From positions 124,001-188,000 of the forward strand of contig CALJAM010000008.1 in the NCBI GenBank assembly GCA_938027685.1: 64,000 nucleotides of DNA. The letters are read 5' to 3'. Below, in pieces: positions 17,741-27,966 of the stretch (the stretch's first letter is position 1; every line of letters starts with the position of its first letter). The notes below the pieces were generated by a model. It was not told the DNA's origin and did not search any database. It saw nothing but the letters and a program-made list of their open reading frames with translations. A program made the translations under genes and the position numbers. The DNA is from an uncultured Bryobacteraceae bacterium. GTDB lineage: Bacteria; Acidobacteriota; Terriglobia; Bryobacterales; Bryobacteraceae.

Positions 17741-19315
17741 TCAGTGAAGGGCGGTCGACCGTCGCGCGAGCGCTTTGCGCATTAGAAAAGGCGCCGGCAG
17801 ACAGGCCAGGATCATGACCGCCACCCAGCGATGGGTCTGCACGAAGGCTAGCAGAGTCGACTGCTGCAACAGGATCCCGTAAAGGGCCGCGTGCGCGGCC
17901 TGCCAGGCCTGCGGCACCCCGACCAGCCGCCCCAGAGCTGCCTGCAACCCGGCTCCATAGCGCTGGTAAGCGGGGTCGTACGGCGTCAGGTGACCGACCA
18001 GCCAGGCCTGGTTGCGCTGGGCGCTACGCACCAAGTACGCCGTCCATACGGAGATCCCGATGCTGCCGCCCACGTTACGCACCAGGTTGAAGATCGCAGT
18101 CGCGTTGCCCATCTGCTCGTTGCGCAGGCGGGCCACGGCGAGCGCGGCAAGAGGAACAAAGATGAAGCCGGTCGCGAAACCGTGGAGCAGGTTGGCGGCC
18201 GCCAGGCTGGCCGTGGCGGTCTCCAGCGTCAGGTTGCCCAATTGGTAAGTGGCCAGCGCGAACGCGCCAATGCCGAAGACGATGAGTTTTCGCCCGTCCG
18301 TTTTGCTGAGTAGCCAGCCTGCCAGGGGCAGCCCGAAGAACGCACCCACCCCGCGCGGCGCAATGGCCCAGCCGCTATGCTCCGCATTGTAAGCGAGCAG
18401 GGTTTGCAGGAACTGGGGCAAGAGAGTCATGGCGGCATACATGCCGCCGCTGATCACGAAAATCGTCCCGGCCGAGACGGCGAAGTTTCGGTCCCCGAAA
18501 ACTCTCAGGTCGACCACCGGATGGCCGGTGCGCAGTTCCCGAGCCAGAAAGGCGACAAGGCCGATCACGGTGATCACCGCAAGGGTGGTGATGAACCGGC
18601 TCGAGAACCAATCCTCGTCCTGGCCCTTATCCAGCATGATCTGCAGCGCGCCGATCCATAGGATGAGCAACGCCAACCCGAGCCGGTCCAGCGGACCTGC
18701 TTCGCCCTCGCGGATCCACGGGGGATCCTCCAGATAGCGAGCCATCAGGAACAACGCCAACAGGCCGGTGGGCAGGTTGATGTAAAAGGCCCATCGCCAC
18801 GAGTAGTTATCCGTCAGCCAGCCGCCGAAGATCGGCCCGATGACCGGCGCGAGCACGACGACCAATCCGAAGACAGCCATCGAAAGACCCCGTTTCTCGG
18901 GCGGGAAACTCTCGAGCAGCACGGCCTGGGCCAGCGGCACCATTGCCCCACCGCCGACGCCCTGAAACACGCGCGCCACGACGAGCATGCCGAGGCTCAG
19001 AGCAAGCCCGCAGGCCATCGAGCTCGCGACGAAGAGGGCCGTACAGAACATCAACAGTCGCTTGCGGCCGAAGCGTAGCGCCAGCCACGCACTGATGGGC
19101 ACCACCACGCCGTTCGCCACCAGGTAACTGGTCAGCGTCCAGGTGGCTTCCGAGTTGGTGGCGGCCATGCTGCCGGCGATGTAGGGCAAAGCCACGGTCA
19201 CGACCGTCGTGTCCAGGACCTCCATGAAGGTAGGCAGGACGATGGCGACCGCCACCAGCCAAGGATTATGCCGGGGCCGCCACTCGGCCGTGCCGGTCAG
19301 CGGATCGGCGCTCAT
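17741..19315 (-). CDS. DHA2-family MFS efflux pump (EmrB/QacA type)
   Basis: The 524-residue protein has the 14-helix DHA2 drug:H+ antiporter pattern. The family motifs are visible: LPYIAGSMAATNSEATWTLTSY in the first loop region, LALRFGRKRLLMFC (motif A), and VARVFQGVGGGAMVPLAQA followed by GPIFGGWLTDNYSWRWAFYIN (motif C region). It sits last in a minus-strand operon: activator, TolC-like channel, HlyD/EmrA-like adaptor, then this pump. It should form a tripartite drug or solvent export system across both membranes. Its start overlaps the adaptor stop by 4 bases, so translation is coupled. Substrate is not predictable from sequence. Confidence 0.92.
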   Translation of the reverse strand: MSADPLTGTAEWRPRHNPWLVAVAIVLPTFMEVLDTTVVTVALPYIAGSMAATNSEATWTLTSYLVANGVVVPISAWLALRFGRKRLLMFCTALFVASSMACGLALSLGMLVVARVFQGVGGGAMVPLAQAVLLESFPPEKRGLSMAVFGLVVVLAPVIGPIFGGWLTDNYSWRWAFYINLPTGLLALFLMARYLEDPPWIREGEAGPLDRLGLALLILWIGALQIMLDKGQDEDWFSSRFITTLAVITVIGLVAFLARELRTGHPVVDLRVFGDRNFAVSAGTIFVISGGMYAAMTLLPQFLQTLLAYNAEHSGWAIAPRGVGAFFGLPLAGWLLSKTDGRKLIVFGIGAFALATYQLGNLTLETATASLAAANLLHGFATGFIFVPLAALAVARLRNEQMGNATAIFNLVRNVGGSIGISVWTAYLVRSAQRNQAWLVGHLTPYDPAYQRYGAGLQAALGRLVGVPQAWQAAHAALYGILLQQSTLLAFVQTHRWVAVMILACLPAPFLMRKALARRSTALH

Positions 19316-20634
19316 CGCACTCTCACCCTAGGCACCACCGACATGCCCGGGCCGATCTTGTAACCGCTCGGCAGCGGATCCGTGAAAACGATCTTGACCG
19401 GAACGCGCTGCACGACTTTCACGTAGTTGCCCGTGGCGTTCTCGGGCGGCAGAAGGCTGAAGCGGGCGCCGGAGCCGCTCTGAATGCTGTCGACCCGTCC
19501 GCGTAACTTCAACTGCGGGTACGCATCGATCTTGATCTCCGCCGGCTGGCCCGGCCGCATGCGCTTGAGCTGCGTTTCCTTGAAGTTCGCGACCACCCAG
19601 AGGCGATCGGAGACCAGCGCCATGAGGGCCTGACCGGGCTGGACGATGTTGCCGGGCTCGACGGACTTCTTGGTGATGTAGCCCGCCTCGGGTGCGCGGA
19701 GCTGCGTATAGGAGAGGTTGAGTTCGGCCTGACGCACCAGCGCCCGCTGCAGCTCGATGCCGGCGCTCAAGGCCTGCACTTCGCTCTGGCGTGCGCGCAC
19801 CTGGTCCGCGCCCGCCTCGGCTTCTTTCACTCTTCCCTCGGCTTGCCTGACCGCGGTCTCGGCCTGGCGTAAAGCGGCCTCGGCGGATTGCCGCGCAGCC
19901 TGGGCGCGCGCAAGGTCGGCTTCTGCAAGCGCAACCAGTTGGGTGGCGGCTTCGAGGTTGGCCGCGGTGGCGCGCGCTTCCGTTTCAGCGCGATCGAGCA
20001 TCTGGCGCGAGATTTCATCCTTCTCGAAGAGGGCACGGTAACGCGAAAGGTCGGCCGCCGCTCGCTTCGCTTCCGCTTCGGCGGCGGCGCGGCGCGCCCG
20101 GGCCTGTTCGAGATTGGCTTCCGCGGCCCTCACGGCCGCCGCCGCCTCGCCGAGCCGCGCCCGCAGCATCTCGACCTGTGCCCGCGCGGCCTCCAGCCCC
20201 GCACGCGCTTGGACGAGTGCTGCGGTCGTGACCGTGGTGGTCGCCGCCAGGCCCGCCCGTCCCGCGGCCGTACGCGCCAGCATGTCCTCTAAGCGAGCCC
20301 GCGCCTCGGCGAGGCGCGCCTCGTAATCCGCCGGATCCAGCTCGACGAGCAAGTCGCCGCGGTTGACGTGCTGGTTGTCCTCCACGTGCACGCGCAAGAC
20401 CTGGCCGTAAACGCGCGGGCTGATCTGGATGATGGCGCCCTCGATGAAAGCGTTATCCGTGGTTTCATACGCGCGGCGATAAGAGTAATACCAGCCGCTG
20501 ACGAGCACGCCGACGAGGATGAGCGCGATCAGTAGCAGACGGCGCCGTCGTCCGGCTGCGCCCGGAACGAACTTCTCTTCGAACTGCGCCTGGGACCGGC
20601 CGATCTGCTCAGTCGGCAGGGGATTTTCGGGCAT
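19312..20634 (-). CDS. HlyD/EmrA-family membrane fusion protein
   Basis: The 440-residue adaptor has one N-terminal transmembrane helix (about 30-50, RRLLLIALILVGVLVSGWYY), a first lipoyl half (PRVYGQVLRVHVEDNQHVNRGDLLVELDP), a long Ala/Glu/Arg-rich coiled coil (about 95-290), and the returning lipoyl half plus beta-barrel (LRAPEAGYITKKSVEPGNIVQPGQ; VVANFKETQLKRMRPGQPAEIKIDAYP). This is the EmrA pattern that bridges an inner-membrane pump to a TolC channel. It lies between the TolC-like gene (27 bases upstream) and the DHA2 pump (4-base overlap). The coiled coil is longer than the usual EmrA hairpin and includes an extra repeat-like Ala-rich stretch. Confidence 0.92.
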   Translation of the reverse strand: MPENPLPTEQIGRSQAQFEEKFVPGAAGRRRRLLLIALILVGVLVSGWYYSYRRAYETTDNAFIEGAIIQISPRVYGQVLRVHVEDNQHVNRGDLLVELDPADYEARLAEARARLEDMLARTAAGRAGLAATTTVTTAALVQARAGLEAARAQVEMLRARLGEAAAAVRAAEANLEQARARRAAAEAEAKRAAADLSRYRALFEKDEISRQMLDRAETEARATAANLEAATQLVALAEADLARAQAARQSAEAALRQAETAVRQAEGRVKEAEAGADQVRARQSEVQALSAGIELQRALVRQAELNLSYTQLRAPEAGYITKKSVEPGNIVQPGQALMALVSDRLWVVANFKETQLKRMRPGQPAEIKIDAYPQLKLRGRVDSIQSGSGARFSLLPPENATGNYVKVVQRVPVKIVFTDPLPSGYKIGPGMSVVPRVRVR

Positions 20635-20661
20635 GGATGCTCCTTGATCGTTCCTCTTTTT

Positions 20662-22017
20662 TCAAAACTTGAAGTCTTCGGCATGGCCGATGGCCACCGC
20701 CAGATTCAGACGAGCCATGTTATAGAGCGCCAGGCTCGCGACCCAGTCCTTGCGGGCGTTCTCCAAGGCGGTCTGAGCCTGAACGACTTCGACGTTGTCC
20801 GCCAGGCCGTTGCGGAAGCGATCCTGCGCCAGCTCCAGCTCGCGCTCGGCCAGGCGCAGCGCACTTTCGGCGGCCCGCACCTGCTCGCCGCGGACCGCCA
20901 GATGATCCAACGCCTCGCGAACCTCTTTTTCGACCGCCGCCCGCAGATCCCGGTAGCGGGCTTGCGCCTCGCGGCGACGCGCCGCCGCAAGCCGCATCTC
21001 GGCGCGAGTGCGCCCGCCGTTGAACAGCGGCACATCGATGCGGACGCCGACGCTGCGGGTGGGCAGGTTCAGCTCGTTGGGACGCAAGCCGCTCGAGCCG
21101 TAGTCACCGAAGAAGCTGAGCGACGGTAGCCAGCCGCCCAGGGCGGCCCCGCATTCGGCCTCCGCAGCACGAAGCTGCTCGCGAGCAGCCTTCAGATCGG
21201 CGCGGTCGGCTAAGGCTTGTTCGACAGCCTTGCCCGCCTCGGGCAGATCTTCAGGCGTGAACTTCAACCTGTCGGTGAGCTCCGGCTCCGCCGAAAGAGG
21301 TGCGCCGATGACGCGTAGCAGATTCAACCGGGCGGTGTCCAACTGCGCGCGCGCCTGTGCCAGCCTGACGCGCTGACCCGCCAGCCTGGTCTCGGCGCGC
21401 GCCACGTCCACGCCCGTGGCTACGCCTGCTTGCCGACGGCTGCGCGCCAGCTCCAGCAGCCGCTCGGCAAGTTGTACGTCCGCCTCCGCGGCGGCCACGT
21501 TTTGCTCGGCCTCCAGCACGCTCAGATAGGCGAGGGCGGCCGCGGCCGTGACGAGTTGGAGAGCGTGCTGCTCGGCGTAACCCGCAGCCGCCGCGCCGTG
21601 ACGCCCGGCCGCCAGGCGCTTGAGCGCGCCGAAGCTGAAGATGCTCTGCACAAGTTGCACGCGGGCGTCGAAGCGGTTGAACGGGCCCACGAAAAGCGGG
21701 ATCGGAATACCCGGCAGATTCTTGGGCGAAAAGCCCATGGCCGCCAGGTTTACGGTCAGGTCCATCTGATAGCTGCTGCCGTGCAAGTTGGGCAGTAAGG
21801 CAGAGCGCGCCACGTCCTTCACGGCGTCTGCCTGCACTCTGCTCTCGGCGGCCAGCCGGGCCTGCAAGTTGTTGCGGCGCGCCAGTTCGACGGCCTCGGC
21901 AAGCGTCAGTTTCAGCTTTTCAGCCGCCGCAGCCGGGGCGACGACTAACAGAAAAACCAGACAGGCGATGAGGCCAAGCCTCCGCCCAAAAGGCTCGTTG
22001 CAAGTTGCGTTAGGCAT
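20662..22017 (-). CDS. TolC-family outer-membrane efflux channel
   Basis: From ATG 22017 the protein is 451 residues; an in-frame upstream ATG at 22077 would add 20 residues that do not look like a signal peptide. The chosen start gives a signal sequence (LGLIACLVFLLVVAPAAAA). The mature part shows the two OEP repeats of the TolC fold: LKLTLAEAVELARRNNLQARLA near the start and the long amphipathic helices with alternating Ala/Glu/Arg, including RSVGVRIDVPLFNGGRTRAE before the second repeat. It forms the trimeric exit duct for the adaptor and pump encoded downstream. A sigma-54-like promoter lies just upstream at 22027-22041. Confidence 0.92.
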   Translation of the reverse strand: MPNATCNEPFGRRLGLIACLVFLLVVAPAAAAEKLKLTLAEAVELARRNNLQARLAAESRVQADAVKDVARSALLPNLHGSSYQMDLTVNLAAMGFSPKNLPGIPIPLFVGPFNRFDARVQLVQSIFSFGALKRLAAGRHGAAAAGYAEQHALQLVTAAAALAYLSVLEAEQNVAAAEADVQLAERLLELARSRRQAGVATGVDVARAETRLAGQRVRLAQARAQLDTARLNLLRVIGAPLSAEPELTDRLKFTPEDLPEAGKAVEQALADRADLKAAREQLRAAEAECGAALGGWLPSLSFFGDYGSSGLRPNELNLPTRSVGVRIDVPLFNGGRTRAEMRLAAARRREAQARYRDLRAAVEKEVREALDHLAVRGEQVRAAESALRLAERELELAQDRFRNGLADNVEVVQAQTALENARKDWVASLALYNMARLNLAVAIGHAEDFKF

Positions 22018-22026
22018 TCCAGCTCC

Positions 22027-22041
22027 GCAAATCCGATCCCA
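22027..22041 (-). promoter_or_regulatory. Candidate sigma-54 (-24/-12) promoter upstream of the efflux genes
   Basis: On the minus strand this site reads TGGGATCGGATTTGC. It has GG and GC dinucleotides separated by exactly 10 bases and a TTGC -12 element, against the TGGCAC-N5-TTGCA consensus. It lies between a sigma-54 activator gene and the tolC-like gene. Weak points: the -24 element matches only TGG plus part of the rest, and a start about 12 bases downstream would fall at the tolC start codon, leaving almost no leader. A downstream start codon or a different promoter is possible. Confidence 0.3.
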
Positions 22042-22082
22042 CTTCCCTGGCCTAGCAAACGGTCTTCCAGACCGCAAACCGC

Positions 22083-23654
<1,572 letters not shown>

Positions 23655-23883
23655 GCTAGCGCAGGGCCTTCGGCATCTGCCATCGGCAATTGACGAAGTC
23701 GGCGTAGGGCCGCCGCTTTGCCACTCGCACCATCCTCCCCACAGCGCCACGCTCCTGGCTCGGGAAAATCGCTGGTTCGATCGCAGCCCTAGCCCACGGC
23801 CTGACCCCGGCCTCTGACCCGGAGCCGGTCCCCGTTGCCGCAAAGATGGCCGAACGCTTGCATCGGAACGATTACGCTGACCC

Positions 23884-24186
23884 ATGTTCCGCCTGAGTGA
23901 GTCCGGCGGTGCCGAGCGCACGGTCATCCGAATCAGCGGCGGCCTGGTGGGCGAGTACGCCCGCTTGGCGGAGGAGACTTGTGCCAAGGCCATCGCCGCC
24001 GGTAAGCGCGTGCAGGTCCTCCTGCAACAGCTTACCGGGGTGGACGAGATGGGCCGGCAGATGCTGATCGAACTGATCCGCCGTGGAGTGGCATTGCGCG
24101 GGCTCGACCTTTACTCGAAGCAGTTGCTCAAGATCATTCGACGCTCGTCGGGGAGCCCAAGCAAATGGGGGCGCAAAGCGGGCTGA
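23884..24186 (+). CDS. Small STAS-domain-like protein
   Basis: The 100-residue protein resembles a minimal anti-sigma-antagonist (STAS) fold: [21 protein letters not shown], a central [24 protein letters not shown], and a C-terminal amphipathic stretch. In classical STAS antagonists the loop after the third strand is DSSG and carries the phosphorylated serine. Here it is VDEMG, with no serine, so control by a serine kinase is unlikely. Comparable small proteins are frequent in Acidobacteriota, but the fold call rests on pattern, not alignment. It is divergent from the GAF activator (229-base gap); the start ATG follows GACCC with no strong ribosome site. Confidence 0.6.
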   Translation: MFRLSESGGAERTVIRISGGLVGEYARLAEETCAKAIAAGKRVQVLLQQLTGVDEMGRQMLIELIRRGVALRGLDLYSKQLLKIIRRSSGSPSKWGRKAG

Positions 24187-24253
24187 GCGGGCTTGCTCAC
24201 TCGCCCAGGGACGCGCGCACTTGCAGCGATCGGCCCAACCGCAATCGGTGGAA

Positions 24254-26473
24254 TCACCGGCGCTGCGGTACGACGCGGAGCTCGCGCCTCGCCTCGATGC
24301 GCGCAAAAGGGAGCCGAAAGGCACGCCCCACATAGTAGGCATCCCAGTGATCCTTGAAGCGGCCCGAAAGTGCGTGGCCCGAGACGCCTGTGGGAAGCAC
24401 GAACAGGGTCCTGTCCAGATCGGCAAAATCGACCACGATGCGCAGCGACGGCCCGATACGGCGGGTGGTCTGCTTCACGGTGGTGGTGCCGCCGCTCATG
24501 GGCACGGGGCCGATGCGGAAGTACTTGCCGACAAGCGGCAGTCGCGCCAGTACCGGATGTTCGACCAGAAGGCGATTGGCTTCGCCCCACCGCCAGCGGC
24601 GCATCTGCGGTCCTTGCATGCGCCGCCCTTCTTCCACGGCGCCGGCCAGCGCCGTCAGTAGCACCGCATCGAAGTCCTCGAACCACTCGCGAGGTCGCTC
24701 CCGCAAGAGCCTTTCCAACACGGCAGGCGCGATCTCGAACCGATAGTTCAGGCTGTTGCCCGGCGAGGCCCGCTCGACCACCGCCTTGCGGAAATGATTT
24801 TCTAGGAGCACCGCCAGCAGCGCCGCCGCCGAGTCCTTCTCCATCTGCCCGTTCCAGCCGCGCAGCAGCTCGATGGCCGGGACCAGCGTGGCGTCCCGCT
24901 TGCTCGAACGCTCGTAAGCTGCCACCGCCTGCCGCGCCAGCAGATGATGGAAAGCCGAATAGACGTCCTTTTGTACGGCGAGCATCTCTTCGGCGCGCCA
25001 GCCCATGCGGGCAGCCAGCAGCGTGCGGATTTGCAGGGCGCGGTACGGGGGCGCGAAGCTGCCGCTCACCGCGTAGGCAAAGCTCTCCGGGAAGGGATTC
25101 TGGTTGGCGGAGACGATCATGCCCGAGGGCGGATCCAATACCGAAGGCAAGGCTTCGAAGGGAATATAGCCGGCCCACTCCTGTTTGGGGTCACTTCCGT
25201 CGGCGGGCAGGTCGCCCCGATGGCTTTTGCGGATGGGCAGGCGGCCGGCAGCCTGGTAGCCGATGTGTCCCTCGCGGTCGGCGTAGACGAAGTTCTGGGC
25301 CGGACCGCCGTAGCGCGCCAGCGCCGCGCGGAACTCCGCCCAGTTGCGCGCGCGGTTCAAATCGAGGAACGGGAAGCCGAAGCCGGCCGTATCCGCCGCG
25401 CTCCATCGCAGCGCCCAGTATCGGCCCTTTTCCTCAGCCACCACCGGCCCATGACGCGTGACCCAGATTTTCAATTCCACCGGCGGCCTTCCCCTCACGG
25501 GGATCGTCTCGGTTTCAAGCCGCGCCGGCTCCCAACGCCCTGCGTAAAGATAGCGACCCGTAGCCGGGTCCAGCTTGACTTCGTAAAGGTCCTGCACGTC
25601 GAATTGCAGATTGGTCATGCTCCACGCGATGTGACCGTTGTGACCGATGACCACGCACGGTAAACCGACCAGGGCTGCGCCGATCACATCCAGACCCGGC
25701 GCGCGTAGATGAACGGGGTGCCAGATGGCGGGCAGCGAGTACTCGAGATGAGGATCGCCGGCCAGCAGCGGTTTGCCCGTGGCCGTCCAGCGGCCCGAAA
25801 GGGCCCACGCGTTCGATCCCGGCGCCGGCTCCCAGTCGGCGCGCAACGGGTAAAGCCTTTCCACCTTGACTGGGTCGCCGGCCTCGCGCAAGCGCAGCTT
25901 CTGGCGCTCGATTTCCCAGGTGCTGGTCAACGCACGGTACATGTACAGTCCGATCAGGATGGAATCCACGCCGGACCACGGGCGCGGCTCGTAGCCGAGC
26001 AGGCGAAACTCGACGGGCAGCCGCGAAGCGTGCGTGCTCAGGTAGTAGTTGACGCCGCGCACGTAGGCATCCAGTGCCCTGCGATCCGCCTCGGGCAGCG
26101 AAGCGTGCTGCTGCTGCGCGAGCCTGCGCAAGCGGAGGCGCCGCGCGGCGAAATCCGATTCCAGCGCCGGCGGACCGAAGATCTCCGCCAACGCTCCGCT
26201 GGCCAGCCGGCGCAAGGCATCCATCTGCCAGAACCGGTCCTGCGCGGTGACCAAGCCCTGCAAGAAGAGCGCATCCTCGATACTCGTCGCGGCAATATGA
26301 GGCACGCCCATCCTGTCCCGCGTCACCGCGGCACGGCCGCTCACCGGCGCCTCGATCTCGCCGGAGGTTCGCGGCAGCGGCCGGCAGCCGTACCAGTAAA
26401 CGAGCACCAGCGCGCCGACGACTGCGATGCCGGCCGCTATGTTGAAATAGCGGAGGATCTTCCTGAGCAACAC
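24254..26473 (-). CDS. Penicillin acylase family N-terminal nucleophile amidase
   Basis: The 739-residue precursor opens with a membrane-spanning or uncleaved signal helix (7-30). The alpha-chain part contains RDRMGVPHIAA and ALFLQGLVTAQDRFWQMD. The junction PAPGSNAWALSG puts Ser220 as the autoproteolytically exposed nucleophile of the beta chain, followed by GNPHL-like AGDPHLEYSLP and the catalytic-site block VVIGHNGHIAWSMTN. The class includes penicillin G acylase, acyl-homoserine lactone acylases and aculeacin acylases. Specificity cannot be chosen from sequence. The linker that would be removed is not obvious. It is convergent with the STAS-like gene and has no operon partner. Confidence 0.92.
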   Translation of the reverse strand: MLLRKILRYFNIAAGIAVVGALVLVYWYGCRPLPRTSGEIEAPVSGRAAVTRDRMGVPHIAATSIEDALFLQGLVTAQDRFWQMDALRRLASGALAEIFGPPALESDFAARRLRLRRLAQQQHASLPEADRRALDAYVRGVNYYLSTHASRLPVEFRLLGYEPRPWSGVDSILIGLYMYRALTSTWEIERQKLRLREAGDPVKVERLYPLRADWEPAPGSNAWALSGRWTATGKPLLAGDPHLEYSLPAIWHPVHLRAPGLDVIGAALVGLPCVVIGHNGHIAWSMTNLQFDVQDLYEVKLDPATGRYLYAGRWEPARLETETIPVRGRPPVELKIWVTRHGPVVAEEKGRYWALRWSAADTAGFGFPFLDLNRARNWAEFRAALARYGGPAQNFVYADREGHIGYQAAGRLPIRKSHRGDLPADGSDPKQEWAGYIPFEALPSVLDPPSGMIVSANQNPFPESFAYAVSGSFAPPYRALQIRTLLAARMGWRAEEMLAVQKDVYSAFHHLLARQAVAAYERSSKRDATLVPAIELLRGWNGQMEKDSAAALLAVLLENHFRKAVVERASPGNSLNYRFEIAPAVLERLLRERPREWFEDFDAVLLTALAGAVEEGRRMQGPQMRRWRWGEANRLLVEHPVLARLPLVGKYFRIGPVPMSGGTTTVKQTTRRIGPSLRIVVDFADLDRTLFVLPTGVSGHALSGRFKDHWDAYYVGRAFRLPFARIEARRELRVVPQRR

Positions 26474-26530
26474 CCCAAGATTGTACTGGAGCGGCCGGCG
26501 GGGGCCGCACGGGCGCGGGAGAGACGTACC

Positions 26531-27871
26531 ATGAGCGATGCCTACTTCGGTTACCGACTTTTGCTGCTGGCGTGTATCGTCGCGATGAACGCCTTCTTCG
26601 CCTCAGCCGAGGCGTCGCTGATTGCCGTGAGGCAGTCCAAGCTACGGGAGATGGCAGAGCGCGGCCAACTGGGCGCGCACGCCGCGCTGAGCCTGCTGGG
26701 CAACCCTGCGCGGCTGCTCTCGACGGTCCAGGTGGGCGTGACTCTGGCCGGTCTGGCGGCAGGCTGGGCTGGTGAGGACACGGTCTATCGCCTGTTGCTG
26801 GCGCTGGCCGGGAGCGCCGAGAACCCGGCGGTCGCCTGGATACTGCGCGCCACGGCTTTCATCTGCGCTTTCCTGATCCTCACCTTCGCCATAGTGGTCG
26901 CCGGCGAGGTCGTGCCCAAGAACCTCGCCATCCAAAACTCGGACCGTTTCGCCGTGCTGATTGCGCCTCCGCTGCTGGTCTTCGCCCGCCTCATGCAGCC
27001 GTTCGTCAGCGTGCTGGAGAATTCGGCCTCGCTGCTGTCGCGCCTGTTGGGACTGCGCGGTGAAAGCAGCGCTCACTCGGTCGAGGAGTTGAAAATGATC
27101 ACCAGCTCGGTCCGGGAGGCGGGGCGTATCTCCCGCATCGAGGAACAGGCAGTGCTCCGCCTGCTCGAGCTGGACAGGATCGCAGTGCGGGAAATCATGG
27201 TTCCCCGTCGCGATATCGTGTCACTGCCTGTTGATGCGAACCTCGAACAGATCCTGCGTACGGCCCTGCGCTACCCCTTTTCCCGCTTCCCGGTATACGA
27301 GGGCGACCCCGAACAGATCGTCGGCATCCTGCACTACAAGGACCTGATGGCCGTGTTGGCGCGGCAGCGCCTCCTGGGCGGCCCCTTCCACCTCCGCCCG
27401 CTCCTGCGCCAGCCCCTGGTGGTGCCCGAAAGCAAACCGCTTAGCCAAATGATCGAAGAGTTCCGTGCGAGCCGGCGCCATATGGCGCTGGTGGTCGATG
27501 AATTCGGCACCATTGTGGGGCTGGCGACCTTCGAGGACGTACTGGAGCAGATCTTCGGCGAGATCGAGGACGAGCACGACGTGCAACAGCCGGCCCCGGC
27601 GCTCGAGGCCCCCGTGCTCGAGCTGGAGGGCAACGTGAGCATCCGCGACTTGGCCTCGCAGTACGGCATCGAGCTGCCCGTGAATGCCGGCTTCGAGACG
27701 CTGGCCGGGTTCCTGCTGCACCGGCTGGGTTACATCCCGCAGGGCGGCGAGAGCGTGGATTATGAAGGCCGCCGGTACACGATCCTCGAGATGGACCGGC
27801 GCCGCATCGCGCGCGTGCGGATCGAGAAGCTGGCGAACGCGCCGTCACCTCCGACCCCCACCGCGAACTGA
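26531..27871 (+). CDS. CNNM/CorC-type membrane protein with CBS pair (hemolysin-family)
   Basis: The 446-residue protein from ATG 26531 has a DUF21/CNNM membrane domain (1-190, about four hydrophobic helices, with AEASLIAVRQSKLREMAE and GEVVPKNLAIQNSDRF), a CBS pair (about 205-325: REIMVPRRDIVSLP, YPFSRFPVYEGDPEQIVGILHYKDL, MALVVDEFGTIVGLATFEDV) and a C-terminal CorC/HlyC domain (DLASQYGIELP onward). The family exports or regulates Mg2+ or other divalent cations; the hemolysin name is historical. It is divergent from the penicillin acylase gene with a 57-base gap. A longer in-frame opening upstream lacks homology and is rejected. Confidence 0.9.
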   Translation: MSDAYFGYRLLLLACIVAMNAFFASAEASLIAVRQSKLREMAERGQLGAHAALSLLGNPARLLSTVQVGVTLAGLAAGWAGEDTVYRLLLALAGSAENPAVAWILRATAFICAFLILTFAIVVAGEVVPKNLAIQNSDRFAVLIAPPLLVFARLMQPFVSVLENSASLLSRLLGLRGESSAHSVEELKMITSSVREAGRISRIEEQAVLRLLELDRIAVREIMVPRRDIVSLPVDANLEQILRTALRYPFSRFPVYEGDPEQIVGILHYKDLMAVLARQRLLGGPFHLRPLLRQPLVVPESKPLSQMIEEFRASRRHMALVVDEFGTIVGLATFEDVLEQIFGEIEDEHDVQQPAPALEAPVLELEGNVSIRDLASQYGIELPVNAGFETLAGFLLHRLGYIPQGGESVDYEGRRYTILEMDRRRIARVRIEKLANAPSPPTPTAN

Positions 27872-27966
27872 CCTGCCCTCCACCGGCGGTCTTCCCCGAT
27901 GGCACGCCTTTCTCCGCCGATAGCAGCGACGCGTCGCCGTCGGTTGAACCGGAGACCCGAGGCAGC

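Noticed and set aside
22060-22074. Hairpin CGGTCT/AGACCG between the activator and tolC-like gene as a terminator
   Set aside because: Only a 6-bp stem with a 3-base loop and no clear T-run; kept as a possible attenuator only in the finding text.
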